A stretch of DNA of 64,000 nucleotides from Argyresthia goedartella (taxonomy: Eukaryota > Arthropoda > Insecta > Lepidoptera > Argyresthiidae), in contig OX463836.1 of NCBI GenBank assembly GCA_949825045.1, positions 11,363,829-11,427,828 on the forward strand. Direction: 5' to 3'. Made by a program: the position numbers and the translations under genes. Each line of letters starts with the position of its first letter. Within the stretch, counting starts at the first letter, position 1. A model generated the notes under the pieces. That model was not told the origin of the DNA. It worked only from the letters and a program-made list of their open reading frames with translations, and did not search any database. This document shows positions 54,346 through 64,000 of the stretch, piece by piece.

Positions 54346-54796
54346 TATTTTATTGGATTTTATCAATTTTTATCAATGAGCGTGGCGGAGATGGCTCGAT
54401 CTGACGCGTATCCGGGTAAAGGCCCGTACCCCTCGGTGAGGACATTAATGGGCTACATTTTATATTTGACTGGGCGAGCGAAGCGTCCAGTCTGCCTGCT
54501 CTCGCCTACAGGCCGCATTTCTCAACCGATTCTCGTGAAATATTGTGAGCAGATTCTATAATTATATTATTTTTTTGTCGAGTCAGTTTTTTTTTTTATA
54601 CGGCGCACTTATGGATTTACAAATTTATTGGTACGGCTACTTGCATACTCCATTTACATAACTTTCATACTCCAGTTACACTCCATTACGTGCCGTGCAT
54701 TCATTCCATTGAAAGAAAAAACACTCGGCTTTTTTTATTTTTAAGATTTTTTATTAAAAAAATATTTTTTAATAATCCGTTATTTTATTTATAATA
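54346..54796. other. No gene; GCGAGCGAAGCG trace
   Basis: 54470-54560 (TGGGCGAGCGAAGCGTCCAG) is weakly like 57612-57802. Otherwise AT-rich. Confidence 0.35.
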
Positions 54797-54819
54797 GGGG
54801 GGGGGGGGGGGGGGGGGGG
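54797..54819. repeat. Poly-G run of 23
   Basis: Uninterrupted G23. Length is likely uncertain because homopolymers are hard to sequence. Confidence 0.8.
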
Positions 54820-55984
54820 CAGTTTGCTGTTGCGTATTCGCTATAGCGGATTTCAGTTTTGGATTTTATTTCGGAAAATTTATACCTAATCAGATTATGC
54901 AGTTCTCTCCGCCTTCACGAGACTAACCCGTTGACACCAGATTTGATCTCGTAGGACCAAAGAAACGCGGGAGAAAAAAATATTGTAATATATTATATTA
55001 TACCTAGCTCATGTATTTAGCTCAAAAGTCTGCATAGTAATTGGAAAACTCAAGCACCTGAAATTCAATTTAAAATTGGACTTCCTTCGTAAAATATATG
55101 TATGTCGAAGGGCTGGCGACCCACAGAACCACATTTATATAATTAATAGAAGTTACAGGACAAATTATGAAAAAAAATGCAAACTTAGCACTTTTATTTC
55201 AGGGATTTAATTAGAAAATTCAACTGGGAAGTAAGTACTTCAATAAAATCTTGATATTCAATGCTGCCTCCTTTGTAATTCTTTTTGGCAATAAATAGAT
55301 AATAGAATATAGAAATAGAAATAGAAGAATATAGAAAATAGATAGATACTTTATGTTTGCATGTACTATAATCAAATTTATGGTAAGACTAAAACTAACT
55401 TCGTACGAGTGCGACATGCATTATTTTTACACATACTTTTTATAAGCGGAAGTGCATTTCTGGCTTCCTCAATATTCATAAGAGTTCTCGTACAAGCTCG
55501 CTGGTTGCGGGTACTTCAGTGTTGCTAGCTGCTACCAATGTTTTCATATTACAAATTCGAACTCTATGTATCACTAATGTTTAAGTTAAGATAATCTTAA
55601 GACTAGTGGTTCTGTGAGAACAGTAGACCTAGTGAGTCCTTCATTAACCGACACTTTTCCTTTTCTCCTGGCTTAGCAAAGGCATTTCAGAGTTTTGAAA
55701 CCCACCTTCCCATGCTGAGTAGAACCCATCCCCATCCCTTACCACCCAACACCCACCCCCCATCCATTTTTTTTCACAATATCTAGTGAAGAATGAAGTC
55801 CTTAGTGTGCCTCTCAAATGTGATTGAAATCCGTCGATAAATGACGCTACAGCAAACTTCACCTATCTCCCCCGTACTTCCTCCACAATCAATAATGGTA
55901 ATACAATTTACAACCTCTAAGGAAAAAGTGGCGTTAGCCGGTGGTATTCAAGAGGTTAATAGTCTGGTAATATAATTAAGTGTA
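54820..55984. other. No gene recognised
   Basis: About 1.2 kb; short frames at 55220-55417 and 55644-55862 (minus) have no domain. Confidence 0.35.
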
Positions 55985-57075
55985 CAAAAGTTCTATGTGT
56001 TCTAAACTCATAACAATTTATTTTGTTAGATTGTTTTTTGAGACATCTTATTGGCACTTAAGGGATAGGATGTTCTAATATTGACATTAGATTAAATAAT
56101 TTTTATATCGTATATTGTGTAAAAAAAATAAAAAATGACGAAAATTTAAAAAATGACATCCCCGTAGAGTTTCTTGGTGCTATCTTCTCTGACGGGCGTA
56201 TTTCAGCTCTGTGAAATTAGCAGTACAAAATCATAGAAAACGGGGCTCATATTCAGGGGATTGAATCTCCAAGCTTTTTCTATATATGCTCTGAACTTCG
56301 TATTCTGGGAGCTTAACATAAGCTTGCAATGCCCTGAATTTGAGCCCCATTTTCTATTAATTACAAGGTGTTTAATATTACAAAAATAGGTTCACGGATA
56401 CCTTCAAGTACCCTCTAGTTGAAAATGTCGCGAATTTACAGAGTATAGAATTGAAATTTGCACCATATATAGAAAAGGCTTAGAGATTCCACATTACAAA
56501 ATTTCAGATTTCTAGCTTTAGTGGTTTAGATAAAAAGTGTAAAAACATATCAATTTCATCTATCTAGATGATATTGTTGTGGAAATGGTTTTTATTATTT
56601 TCCTCGCAAACTACTTAAGTTAGAGAAGTTCTGATTGAATATTCTGGGAGCTCAAAGTCATGTCCAAATACGCTGCGAGTTTCACTTCTCTACTCGGACT
56701 TTGCACTGCTGGTGTTTTATTGCGTTTTTTTCGAAAACCGCTCGAGCTCAAATTCTGAAACTTCGTATTCTGGGAGCTCAAAATAAGCTCAAAATCCCCT
56801 GAATTTGAGCCCCGTTTTCTATGACTTTGTACTGCTAACTTCACAGAGCTGCGTATTTCCTAAGCACTGGTAGAGGTCATGGAGTTTCTTTTTCCTGTGC
56901 GAGATTCACTACTTGAAGGAGAAATTTCCTTTTTCAAACTCAAATCTGTTGTGTACTCATTAGTTTAGTTGATCATATTTGTTTTTTTTTTCCATATATA
57001 TGAGACTTTATTAAATGTTTGACTTGTAAAAGTGCATTATTTTGCATACTTTCAATAAATAAATTGATTTGATTT
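55985..57075 (+). repeat. Repeat shared with palindrome arms, split by a MITE
   Basis: Left part 55985-56204 and right part 56860-57075 correspond to 37560-38160 of the palindrome arm. Shared blocks are GAGACATCTTATTGGCACTT, GACGGGCGTATTTC, CACTGGTAGAGGTCATGGAG and GACTTGTAAAAGTGCATTAT. It ends ATAAATTGATTTGATTTGAA, a LINE-like tail. Confidence 0.7.
56205..56850. repeat. Mutator-like MITE, 9-bp duplication
   Basis: Flanked by GCGTATTTC (56196-56204, 56851-56859). Inverted termini of about 58 bp start AGCTCTGTGAARTTAGCAGT and differ at three positions. Inside, CTTCGTATTCTGGGAGCT and CCCTGAATTTGAGCCCC recur at both ends. No transposase. Long termini with a 9-bp duplication suggest Mutator-like mobilisation. 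Confidence 0.82.
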
Positions 57076-57611
57076 GAATCTCGATCGACAAAAAAAAAAC
57101 AAGAAACTTGTGTGCCAATTTTGGTCAAAATCGGTTGAAAAACAACAGACTGACGAACAAAGGCATTTTTGGCCAATCCCGATATATTTGCTCAAAAAAT
57201 TTTTATCAACGAAAGTTTTATTCTATGTCCTTGTGTTTTTGCTAAGGACACAATTCTGAACGTCTTTCACTATGAAACCGATTTGATCAGAACAACTTTA
57301 TTTTTCACATCTCCATACATTTTCGTGGTCCGTGATTTTTGTGGAGAAGTGAATTTTTAAGGGTCTACTGTAATGTTAAGATCCCACAATTTCCCGTTGA
57401 TGAGGATGCGGTCAGTCTAGCGTGCGTTCAAAAGATTTTTCCTTTAAAAATAGTCTTTTACTATTTCAAAATGGTCAGTCAATAGGAAAATTAGAAAGAT
57501 TGCAGCTGTTCAAATATTATGTGTATTCATAAGGTGGAAAATAAGAGCTCGGAAATCTTGAACGAGAAATGAACGATCCTTCGGAAAAAGTAAGTGAATA
57601 GATGAAAGATA
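57076..57611. other. No gene recognised
   Basis: 57110-57350 has TTTTGGTCAAAATCGGTTGA and similar common-repeat wording, not assignable. Confidence 0.35.
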
Positions 57612-57802
57612 ATTGACCGAGCGAGCGAAGCGAGCGAAGGGCTCCATTTCGACAAGACAGGAGGCCGGTTTTGCTTTCGTCTGTCTCTATATCTGTCAGT
57701 TCCGGTCTAGGGGCCACAGTTTTTAAGAGATCCTCACAAATTTGGCGCACGTGTTCCTTGATTTTTTTTTTTTTTTGTCGAGAGCTTTTCGCGAATTTCC
57801 CC
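57612..57802 (+). repeat. Fragment of the 47543-48010 element
   Basis: TTGACCGAGCGAGCGAAGCG, CTCCATTTCGACAAGACAGG and GTCGAGAGCTTTTCGCG match 47670-47840 closely; termini are missing. Confidence 0.65.
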
Positions 57803-57820
57803 GGGGGGGGGGGGGGGGGG
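57803..57820. repeat. Poly-G run of 18
   Basis: Uninterrupted G18 directly after the previous fragment. Confidence 0.8.
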
Positions 57821-58360
57821 AGTTATGACCTCATTATTTTTTTTATGTTTTTTTCTTTTCTGTAACCTATCAGGTGTGGTAACAAATAAAAGGGGTTTCA
57901 CGAGCCGGTTCTAAAAATATACTACACCATTACCTTTCGGCCGCCTGTTTTCTAAAACCCAAGAAATATTTTCAAAACATACCAAGTTTGCACTCCTCGA
58001 AGTAGGAGACGGATTAGTAAAGAGTATCTATACAGACCATGAGAGTGAGTGAAATAGACTATAACTATTTTCGTGACAATTCAATAGATTGTATTTTTAA
58101 TCGCAAAATGTAGTTAACAAAGTTATTGGTGCGGCTACTTTACTACTTGATTTTGATTGAATCTAAAATACTTACCTATAAATTGGTTCACATTCCCCCC
58201 TGTTAGCTGTTAGCGAGGTCTACTGCCCACAGGGCAAGTCGGTTTACTATGTTATGAATTATGAATTAACTATTATTCCGGTTAAGCAACAGTAGGCAGT
58301 TTTATCTATATTTAGAAGAATTATCGATACGTCCACTCGAAGATTGACCACAAAGCCACC
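57821..58360. other. No gene recognised
   Basis: Nothing identified. Confidence 0.3.
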
Positions 58361-58580
58361 GACGACTTCGGCGGCACTGTGGCTCAGGGCTCTGCAAGCA
58401 ACAGGTCCCGGGTACGAATACTGACCGGGGAGGAAGAAAAAGAAAAATCTCAAGTCTTGGATGTTTATATGTGTCTATAAGATAAGATAAGATAAGTCGC
58501 TGTTTCTGTTTTCCACGACACAGGGTATCCTACTGTGGGGCCGGAAGCAATGTATGTGTCTGTATGTTTTGATTGTCACG
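58361..58580 (+). mobile_element. SINE family 2, full copy
   Basis: tRNA-like head CACTGTGGCTCAGGGCTCTG and GGTCCCGGGTACGAATACTG, body GTCGCTGTTTCTGTTTTCC and TATCCTACTGTGGGGCCGGA. A local (GATAA)4 expansion is present at about 58480-58497. Confidence 0.8.
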
Positions 58581-58609
58581 CCTTTTATTACACAGAGTGA
58601 CAGAGTTAC

Positions 58610-58790
58610 AGTCTATAGTCAAAATTATTTATTCCTTTAGATATTTAGATATATATGTACTTAGCTAACGTCATTTTTTGTCCCTTCTCTACATTGGACC
58701 ACTGTGTGAGAGGAAACTCCCACAAATAGAATTTTTGATCTCTTGTAAAAATTGGTTGTGTATAAGTAATACAATTGTTAGAATATTAAT
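58610..58790 (-). repeat. LINE 3' end remnant
   Basis: AACGTCATTTTTTGTCCCTT, CTACATTGGACCACTGTGTG and AATTGGTTGTGTATAAGTAA; same family as 37780-37937. Confidence 0.6.
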
Positions 58791-59849
58791 CATGATATTA
58801 ATTAAACAGGAATAAGTAATTACAAAATCATTAACAGCATGGTCTGTGTTGAGCTAGATTAACCCCATATAGTATTCAGATATTCAAAACCTTCATAATT
58901 ATACCGTACAGTTGAACAAAAGTTTACTGAAATCATAGTCGCGAACTCAAATATTCCTTTTTCCTTTCTTGACGAGTTTCCGTTTCAGTACTGGCTGGTG
59001 AGAGCTCAACTTAAATAGTCCACGAGATTCGAATTTCAAACTGGCTTTAAACTTCGAACTGTGGAGCTGCTCTTAATCATTTGGTCCAAGGAGGTTGTAT
59101 ATTTTGTTTTGCATATGCTCTTTCAATGCCTTCATAAAATCCGCTATTTGGCTGCAAGTCAAAACAGATACTTTTTAGGAACTATCAAAGCGGTGAGTTT
59201 GTTCGTGAGTTCTTTGAAAGTCATCTTATGAAATCATAGTCAAATGTTGTTTTTATATACTAATTTTAATATCTTGAATACATGCAAGAATGGAAATACG
59301 CAATTCTGATTTAGAACAAAACCGTAACATTAGTAATATATGTATACTGTGCCATAACCGTTTTTTTATAGTATTGACCACTTTATGAAATGGTTGGCCA
59401 CATCATACAATTGTTAATTTTATGACAAGGCCACGACATATACATTGTCCACAGAACAATGTTCAGCCTAACAAACTACTTAATATTCACAAAAGGCGTA
59501 AAACCAGAAAAAAAAACTGGTTCACCACGTTTGGCTAAACCCACCGCGAGCCAGCAGACATTTTCTATTCTCTTGTATAAACAGCGAATACAAAAATATG
59601 AAAATTAGCTGCCCAAAAACAAAAACACGGTAAAAATATCCTTTGTTCGGTATTAAAATTCGGTTTGTATGCAAATTGCTGGTGTGCCTTTGAATGTCGA
59701 TCAGAATAACGTGGAATTCCTTAAAATCCTCTTTTATACGGAACGGATGGTGCGGTCAATTGGTTTCTTTGTTTTGGATTTATCTATTTTACCTACCGCA
59801 CGATTAGATAAACGATTCGGAAAATGAAAACCGAGGTAAATGAGATTAT
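58791..59849. other. Upstream region of the terminal LINE; no gene
   Basis: AT-rich. Part of it is probably the LINE 5' untranslated region, but the boundary cannot be placed without another copy. Confidence 0.35.
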
Positions 59850-60797
59850 ATGAGAGTTAGGACGATAATTATGTCAAGTCGACGCACTCCACCGCAGCAA
59901 ACTAATCTCTCTCCTATGGGAACTATGCCTGCTACTATCTCTGCCTCTGATCCCCAAATATTTCCGCCAACCATGGACACAGAGGCAAGTGGCCACAATG
60001 ATTTTGTGACCAGAAGATTCAAAAGACAATTAAATGAAGAGTTAACATCGGACTCCCCCACTATGCTGGACGAGATGAAGTCTATGTTCGTAAACTTCGA
60101 AACTAAGCAAAATTCTAAATTCGATAAGCTCATGGACTCGATCATTATCATTAAAGACCAAAATAATGACATACAAAAGAGTGTAGACTTCCTCTCTACA
60201 AGGTATGATGAACTACTTCAACGATTGGCCAACATGGAACAAAAAAATAAGTCTTACGAACAAAAAATAGAATACTTGGAGAGTAAAATCGAGCTACTGG
60301 AGCGTAACTCTCGCTCAACCACAGTAGAAATAAAGAACATCCCTAGACAACCCTCTGAAAATAAGTCACTTTTACGATCTGTGGTAAAAAAAGTTGGCGA
60401 TGTGATAGGCCAGCCTATTTCGGACTCGGATATTAACGACACCTATCGTTTAAAAACCAAGGACGAATCAACTAACCACATAATTGTGAACTTCACCACA
60501 ACTTTACATAAAGACGGCTTCCTAAGAAATACCGCAGCATATAACAAGGCCCACAAAGGTACGAAGCTGAACACATCCCATCTCCAGATTCTCGGTCCTG
60601 CTCAATACGTATATATCAATGAATCCCTAACGCAACAAGGAAGGAAACTAGCGTACCTCGCCCGACAGGCCGCCAAAGCGAACAACTATCACTCCACCTG
60701 GACATATCTGGGTATCACATACCTGAAGAAAACCGAAGATTCGCCGGCGGTTCGCATTGTCAATGAGAGAGACTTAGATAAGTTAAACACGAAATGA
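59850..60797 (+). CDS. LINE ORF1 protein, coiled coil plus FP-like C-terminus
   Basis: 315 codons, unbroken. A start at codon 8 (MSSRRTPPQQ, 59871) is as likely as the first ATG. The N-terminal 60 residues are low-complexity, with no zinc finger or PHD finger. Residues about 70-155 form a heptad-like coiled coil (DKLMDSIIIIKDQNND, IEYLESKIELLERNSRS). The C-terminal part has VEIKNIPRQPSENKSLL and ends AYLGITYL-like, seen here as WTYLGITYLKKTEDSPAV. This layout resembles insect LINE ORF1 proteins with a C-terminal domain similar to baculovirus FP protein; that similarity is recalled, not tested. The expected role is to bind element RNA and help strand transfer in the ribonucleoprotein. Its neighbour is ORF2 of the same element. 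Confidence 0.8.
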   Translation: MRVRTIIMSSRRTPPQQTNLSPMGTMPATISASDPQIFPPTMDTEASGHNDFVTRRFKRQLNEELTSDSPTMLDEMKSMFVNFETKQNSKFDKLMDSIIIIKDQNNDIQKSVDFLSTRYDELLQRLANMEQKNKSYEQKIEYLESKIELLERNSRSTTVEIKNIPRQPSENKSLLRSVVKKVGDVIGQPISDSDINDTYRLKTKDESTNHIIVNFTTTLHKDGFLRNTAAYNKAHKGTKLNTSHLQILGPAQYVYINESLTQQGRKLAYLARQAAKANNYHSTWTYLGITYLKKTEDSPAVRIVNERDLDKLNTK

Positions 60798-61248
60798 CTA
60801 GCAAATTTTAAAGCTCCTTTTAATTCTTACTCTTCCATTTATATTGTCAACATCTCTGTAATTATTGCTTCGATACATTGTATCCCCTACCCTATCCCAG
60901 ATAACTTGAACTACTCAACACCCACCACCCCCATTCTCACGACAACTATTCATGACACTACACCACTTGCACATAGACATACAAAAACAGAAACATATAT
61001 TTACACACATACACATCTACGAACACATACAATACACACATATACACTACAATACACATATCCTACAAAACATTGATCACCCGAAAATTGCTCAGATATC
61101 TCGTTCACCTATTATACCATGCTTTTACACACGCTTTCACACCTTTCACATAAGCTCTCTCACACCCTTTCATACATTGTCTACGTGATAAACCCTGTCA
61201 AACTTACATCTGATCGAAATTCACCTGGTTTAACTTATAACACTCACA

Positions 61249-64000
61249 ATGCTTGACACAAATGATATAATTAAAGACCTGGATAATTTTACTATCTGTC
61301 TTTCGTCAACATGTGATATAGAAGATTGCCCGAACATAATATCTAAGCCGGTACATACTATTAAAATATTACATCAGAATATTCGTAGCGTCAATAAAAA
61401 CTTTCCTAGTCTACTAACACTCCTAGAAAGATCTAACACTGACTGGGACTTTATTATTCTCACAGAATGTTGGCTACAAAATTCCTTCACTAGATGGTTA
61501 CAGCTATATTAAAACTAATAGAAATAAAACTCAAAATGAAGGTGTAATTATATTTTATAAAAATAACTCAACTTTATCTATATCCATTTCCGAACCCAAC
61601 CTAAGTGATGCTAACGGTCTAAACATAAATATCGACTCCAGTACTCTTCTGCTGGCAATTTATAGACCACCTGGATATAAAAATGTCAATCCTTTTTTCG
61701 AATCACTAAATGACCTCCTCAGTAGCTCCAACGTTTCCAACACTATACGTATAGGCGACATTAATATAGACATTTTGGATCACAACACCGACATTAATTC
61801 ACCAACCTACCTTAACCTACTAGCTTCGCATAGCATTTTACCAGCTCACTTATTACCTACTCATGGTAAAACATGTCTAGATCATGTAATGGTCAAAACC
61901 AAACTTCCTGCTTCCTGTTATGTTGCCCAAACATCGGTCACAGATCATGACTCGTTAATATTTATACTAGAGCGAGAATTAAATCATATGAAACCATTAT
62001 CTACAGTCACAAAGATAGATTACGAAGGGCTGGACAAGGACATGGAAAGTCTAAACTTCGACTCGCTCTATGATAACTCCGACCCTAACGTTGCCGCAAC
62101 ACTACTTATCTCTAAATTATCTAGCAAAATTAAATCAAATACTAAAACTATCTCAGTCCCTGACCGAAAGCGCATAACAAAGCCTTGGATCACACTCGGA
62201 TTACTTCGTTGCATGAGAAACCGGGATAATCTTCATAAAAAAACCCAAAAGAACCCAAACAATGACGTTATCTCTACCACGTACAAATGGTACAGAAATT
62301 TCTGCAACGAGCTAATAAAAAAGGTAAAGAATGAATATGAGAAAAAATTGGTACAAAATGCATCCAAAACAAGCAATAAAATGCTTTGGGATACTATAAA
62401 ACGGATTGCCCACTCTAACTTGAAACTTAACCCTGCATCAGAGCTCATATCTCCTTCAGAACCTATTGCCTCAGTTAATAAAATAAACAACTTTTTTGCG
62501 TCTATTGGAAAAAACCTAGCAGATAAAATCTCTCCTCCATTATCCAAAGTCACACCCAAACGTACTTCTCCTTTTTCTTTCGCTCTAACACCAACTGATG
62601 AGGTAGAAGTACGAAAATGCATCCTTAACTTAAAAAAAAACAATACTATAGGTCGCGATAACATCTCCGGAGACTTCCTAAAACGATTTCAATCTATCCT
62701 AATCAAACCAATAACATTCCTAGTCAACCTAATCTTCTCTACTGGTATCTTTCCAACTGCTTTCAAGCTCGCTGAAGTGATTCCAATATATAAAAGTGGT
62801 GACAGAGACAGTGTCAATAATTACAGACCTATCTCAATACTTTCAACGCTATCTAAAATAGTCGAAAAACTCCTAAACAAACGCCTCGTTAGTTACCTAG
62901 AATCTAAACACCTACTTTCTAGCTCACAGTTCGGATTTAGATCCGGTGTTTCTACTAAAGAGGCAGTTTACGAGTTGACTGAACACATATTGTCAAAATT
63001 GGACAGCAAAAAGAAAGTTATTGCAATATTCCTTGATCTTGCTAAAGCGTTCGATAGTGTCTCTGTCCCACTGCTACTGGATAAGCTTGAGAGCATTGGT
63101 GTCCGCGACACGCAACTCAATCTGTTTAATGACTATCTAACTAATAGGAAGCAGAGGGTAAGAGTTGGTGACTTCACTAGCGATGACTTGCCAATAACAT
63201 ACGGAGTCCCTCAAGGCAGCGTCCTAGGTCCAACTCTATTTCTTATATTTATTAATGACCTCTGTGATACACGACTAGCAAATGGCAAACTTATTACCTT
63301 TGCAGACGACACAGCGCTGATATTCCATGGGGATACTTGGGAGGAGGCGTTTGGTTTTGCTCAATTGGGTTTCGATGAAGTGTATTCCTGGCTAAGAAAC
63401 AACCGTCTTTCCCTTAATGTGGACAAAACGAAATTTATGCCATTCTCACTTAGAAGTATACCATCTGGAATCTTTGATAACTATTCAATTAGAGCTCATT
63501 CTTGCTACTCAACCTTCCCCTGTTCTTGCAGCCACGCCTATCATTAAATATCAAATACTTGGGTGTAATAATTGATAATACCCTTCGTTTCAATCTACAT
63601 CTCGATCTTATATCTTCCAGGACTCGAAAAACTCATATACATTTTTAAGAACCTTCGGCATGTTCCTGACAAAAATATCATCAAAATGGTATATATAGCG
63701 TTGTGTCAGTCAATTATATCCTACTGTATCACTGTTTGGGGGGGAACAAATAAAACAAATCTATTAAAACTCGAAAGAGCCCAACGCTCAGTTCTTAAGG
63801 TAAGTCTGTCCCTACCATTCCTATTTCCCACACAACAACTCTATCCATTGGCTGATGTTCTGTCCGTCAGACAACTATTTATTCTGAACACCATACTGAA
63901 GCAACACTCTTTAATAAGCTACGATCCAGCACTCTTTGCCTCCAAACGACGCAATTACAAGGTCTGTAATTCGCGCACCACTTGGTCTACCGACTTCTCT
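61249..64000 (+). pseudogene. LINE ORF2 endonuclease and reverse transcriptase, frameshifted
   Basis: Frame 61249-61512 starts MLDTNDIIKDLD and gives LHQNIRSVNKNF and ILTECWL, the first endonuclease motifs. A shift near 61480-61492 moves reading to the frame of 61493-63547 (DGYSYIKTN, YRPPGYKN, GDINIDIL, TDHDSLIF). Reverse transcriptase follows: NNYRPISILSTLSKIVEKLL, SQFGFRSGVSTKEAV, FLDLAKAFDSV, YGVPQGSVLGPTLF and the catalytic FADDTALIF at 63299. A second shift near 63510 leads to NIKYLGVIIDNTLRFN, and a third near 63620 to MVYIALCQSIISYC...RAQRSVLK. That frame is open to the window end. The catalytic residues are kept, but three frame breaks make it a dead or mis-assembled copy. Confidence 0.85.

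Larger units (their letters stand above)
59850..64000 (+). mobile_element. Two-ORF CR1/Jockey-group LINE, incomplete at window end
   Basis: ORF1 (59850-60797), a 451-bp gap rich in CACATA-like runs (60950-61090), then a broken ORF2 from 61249 that is still open at 64000. This is the only LINE here keeping its 5' half. Confidence 0.9.

Noticed and set aside
57671..57865. 64-codon frame ending with polyglycine
   Set aside because: It is produced by the T and G homopolymer runs after a repeat fragment.
62233..62664. 143-codon antisense frame in the terminal LINE
   Set aside because: It is the reverse strand of well-supported reverse-transcriptase coding sequence and has no domain.
1..64000. 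LTR retrotransposon or endogenous virus
   Set aside because: I found no long direct terminal repeats, primer-binding site, protease-integrase order or envelope-like frame. All reverse transcriptases seen are LINE type.

Overview
This window looks like transposon-dense, gene-poor DNA from an insect nuclear genome, most likely a moth or butterfly. I judge this from several interspersed repeats I recognise as typical of Lepidoptera: tRNA-derived SINEs with (ATT)n tails, the GGGTTCCGTACC repeat, LINE 3' ends with 'AAGGCGAGCTTATCTC' or (GAA)n, and a cecropia-like mariner. The species cannot be named from sequence alone. There are no bacterial operons, no CRISPR array, no LTR retrotransposon or integrated virus that I can recognise, and no host gene I can name. 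One short exon-like segment (1390-1603, minus strand) is the only plausible host coding sequence.

Layout. 1-9 kb: TIR repeats, a foldback element with a cluster of ATAACGTTAT palindromes (3603-4423), decayed LINE pieces and small MITEs. 10-18 kb: a 5'-truncated LINE (10380-11640), an apparently intact mariner (12319-13601), and a LINE 3' fragment carrying RNase H with poly(A) and target-site duplication (16391-17278). 18-24 kb: MITEs, an 817-bp inverted-repeat element, and a 52-bp satellite array (20511-23808) split by a LINE. 24-33 kb: nested LINE, SINE and MITE insertions, including a 2.85-kb LINE with an 827-codon ORF (28705-31556) that split a SINE. 33-40 kb: SINEs, MITEs, a broken Tc1-like transposon, then a 1325-bp near-perfect inverted duplication (36934-39989). 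40-59 kb: several TIR elements (piggyBac-like, TA-type, Mutator-like with a 9-bp duplication), LINE 3' ends and SINEs. 59.8-64 kb: a two-ORF CR1/Jockey-type LINE with frameshifts, running off the window end.

How the parts work together: autonomous LINE classes (CR1/Daphne-like, RNase H-bearing, RTE-like) would supply reverse transcriptase for their own copies and perhaps for the SINEs. DNA transposases of the Tc1/mariner, hAT, piggyBac and Mutator types would be needed to mobilise the many short TIR elements. Only the mariner shows an unbroken transposase of the usual full length. The main value of the window is its set of datable nested insertions and one large palindrome. I found no convincing novel gene system.
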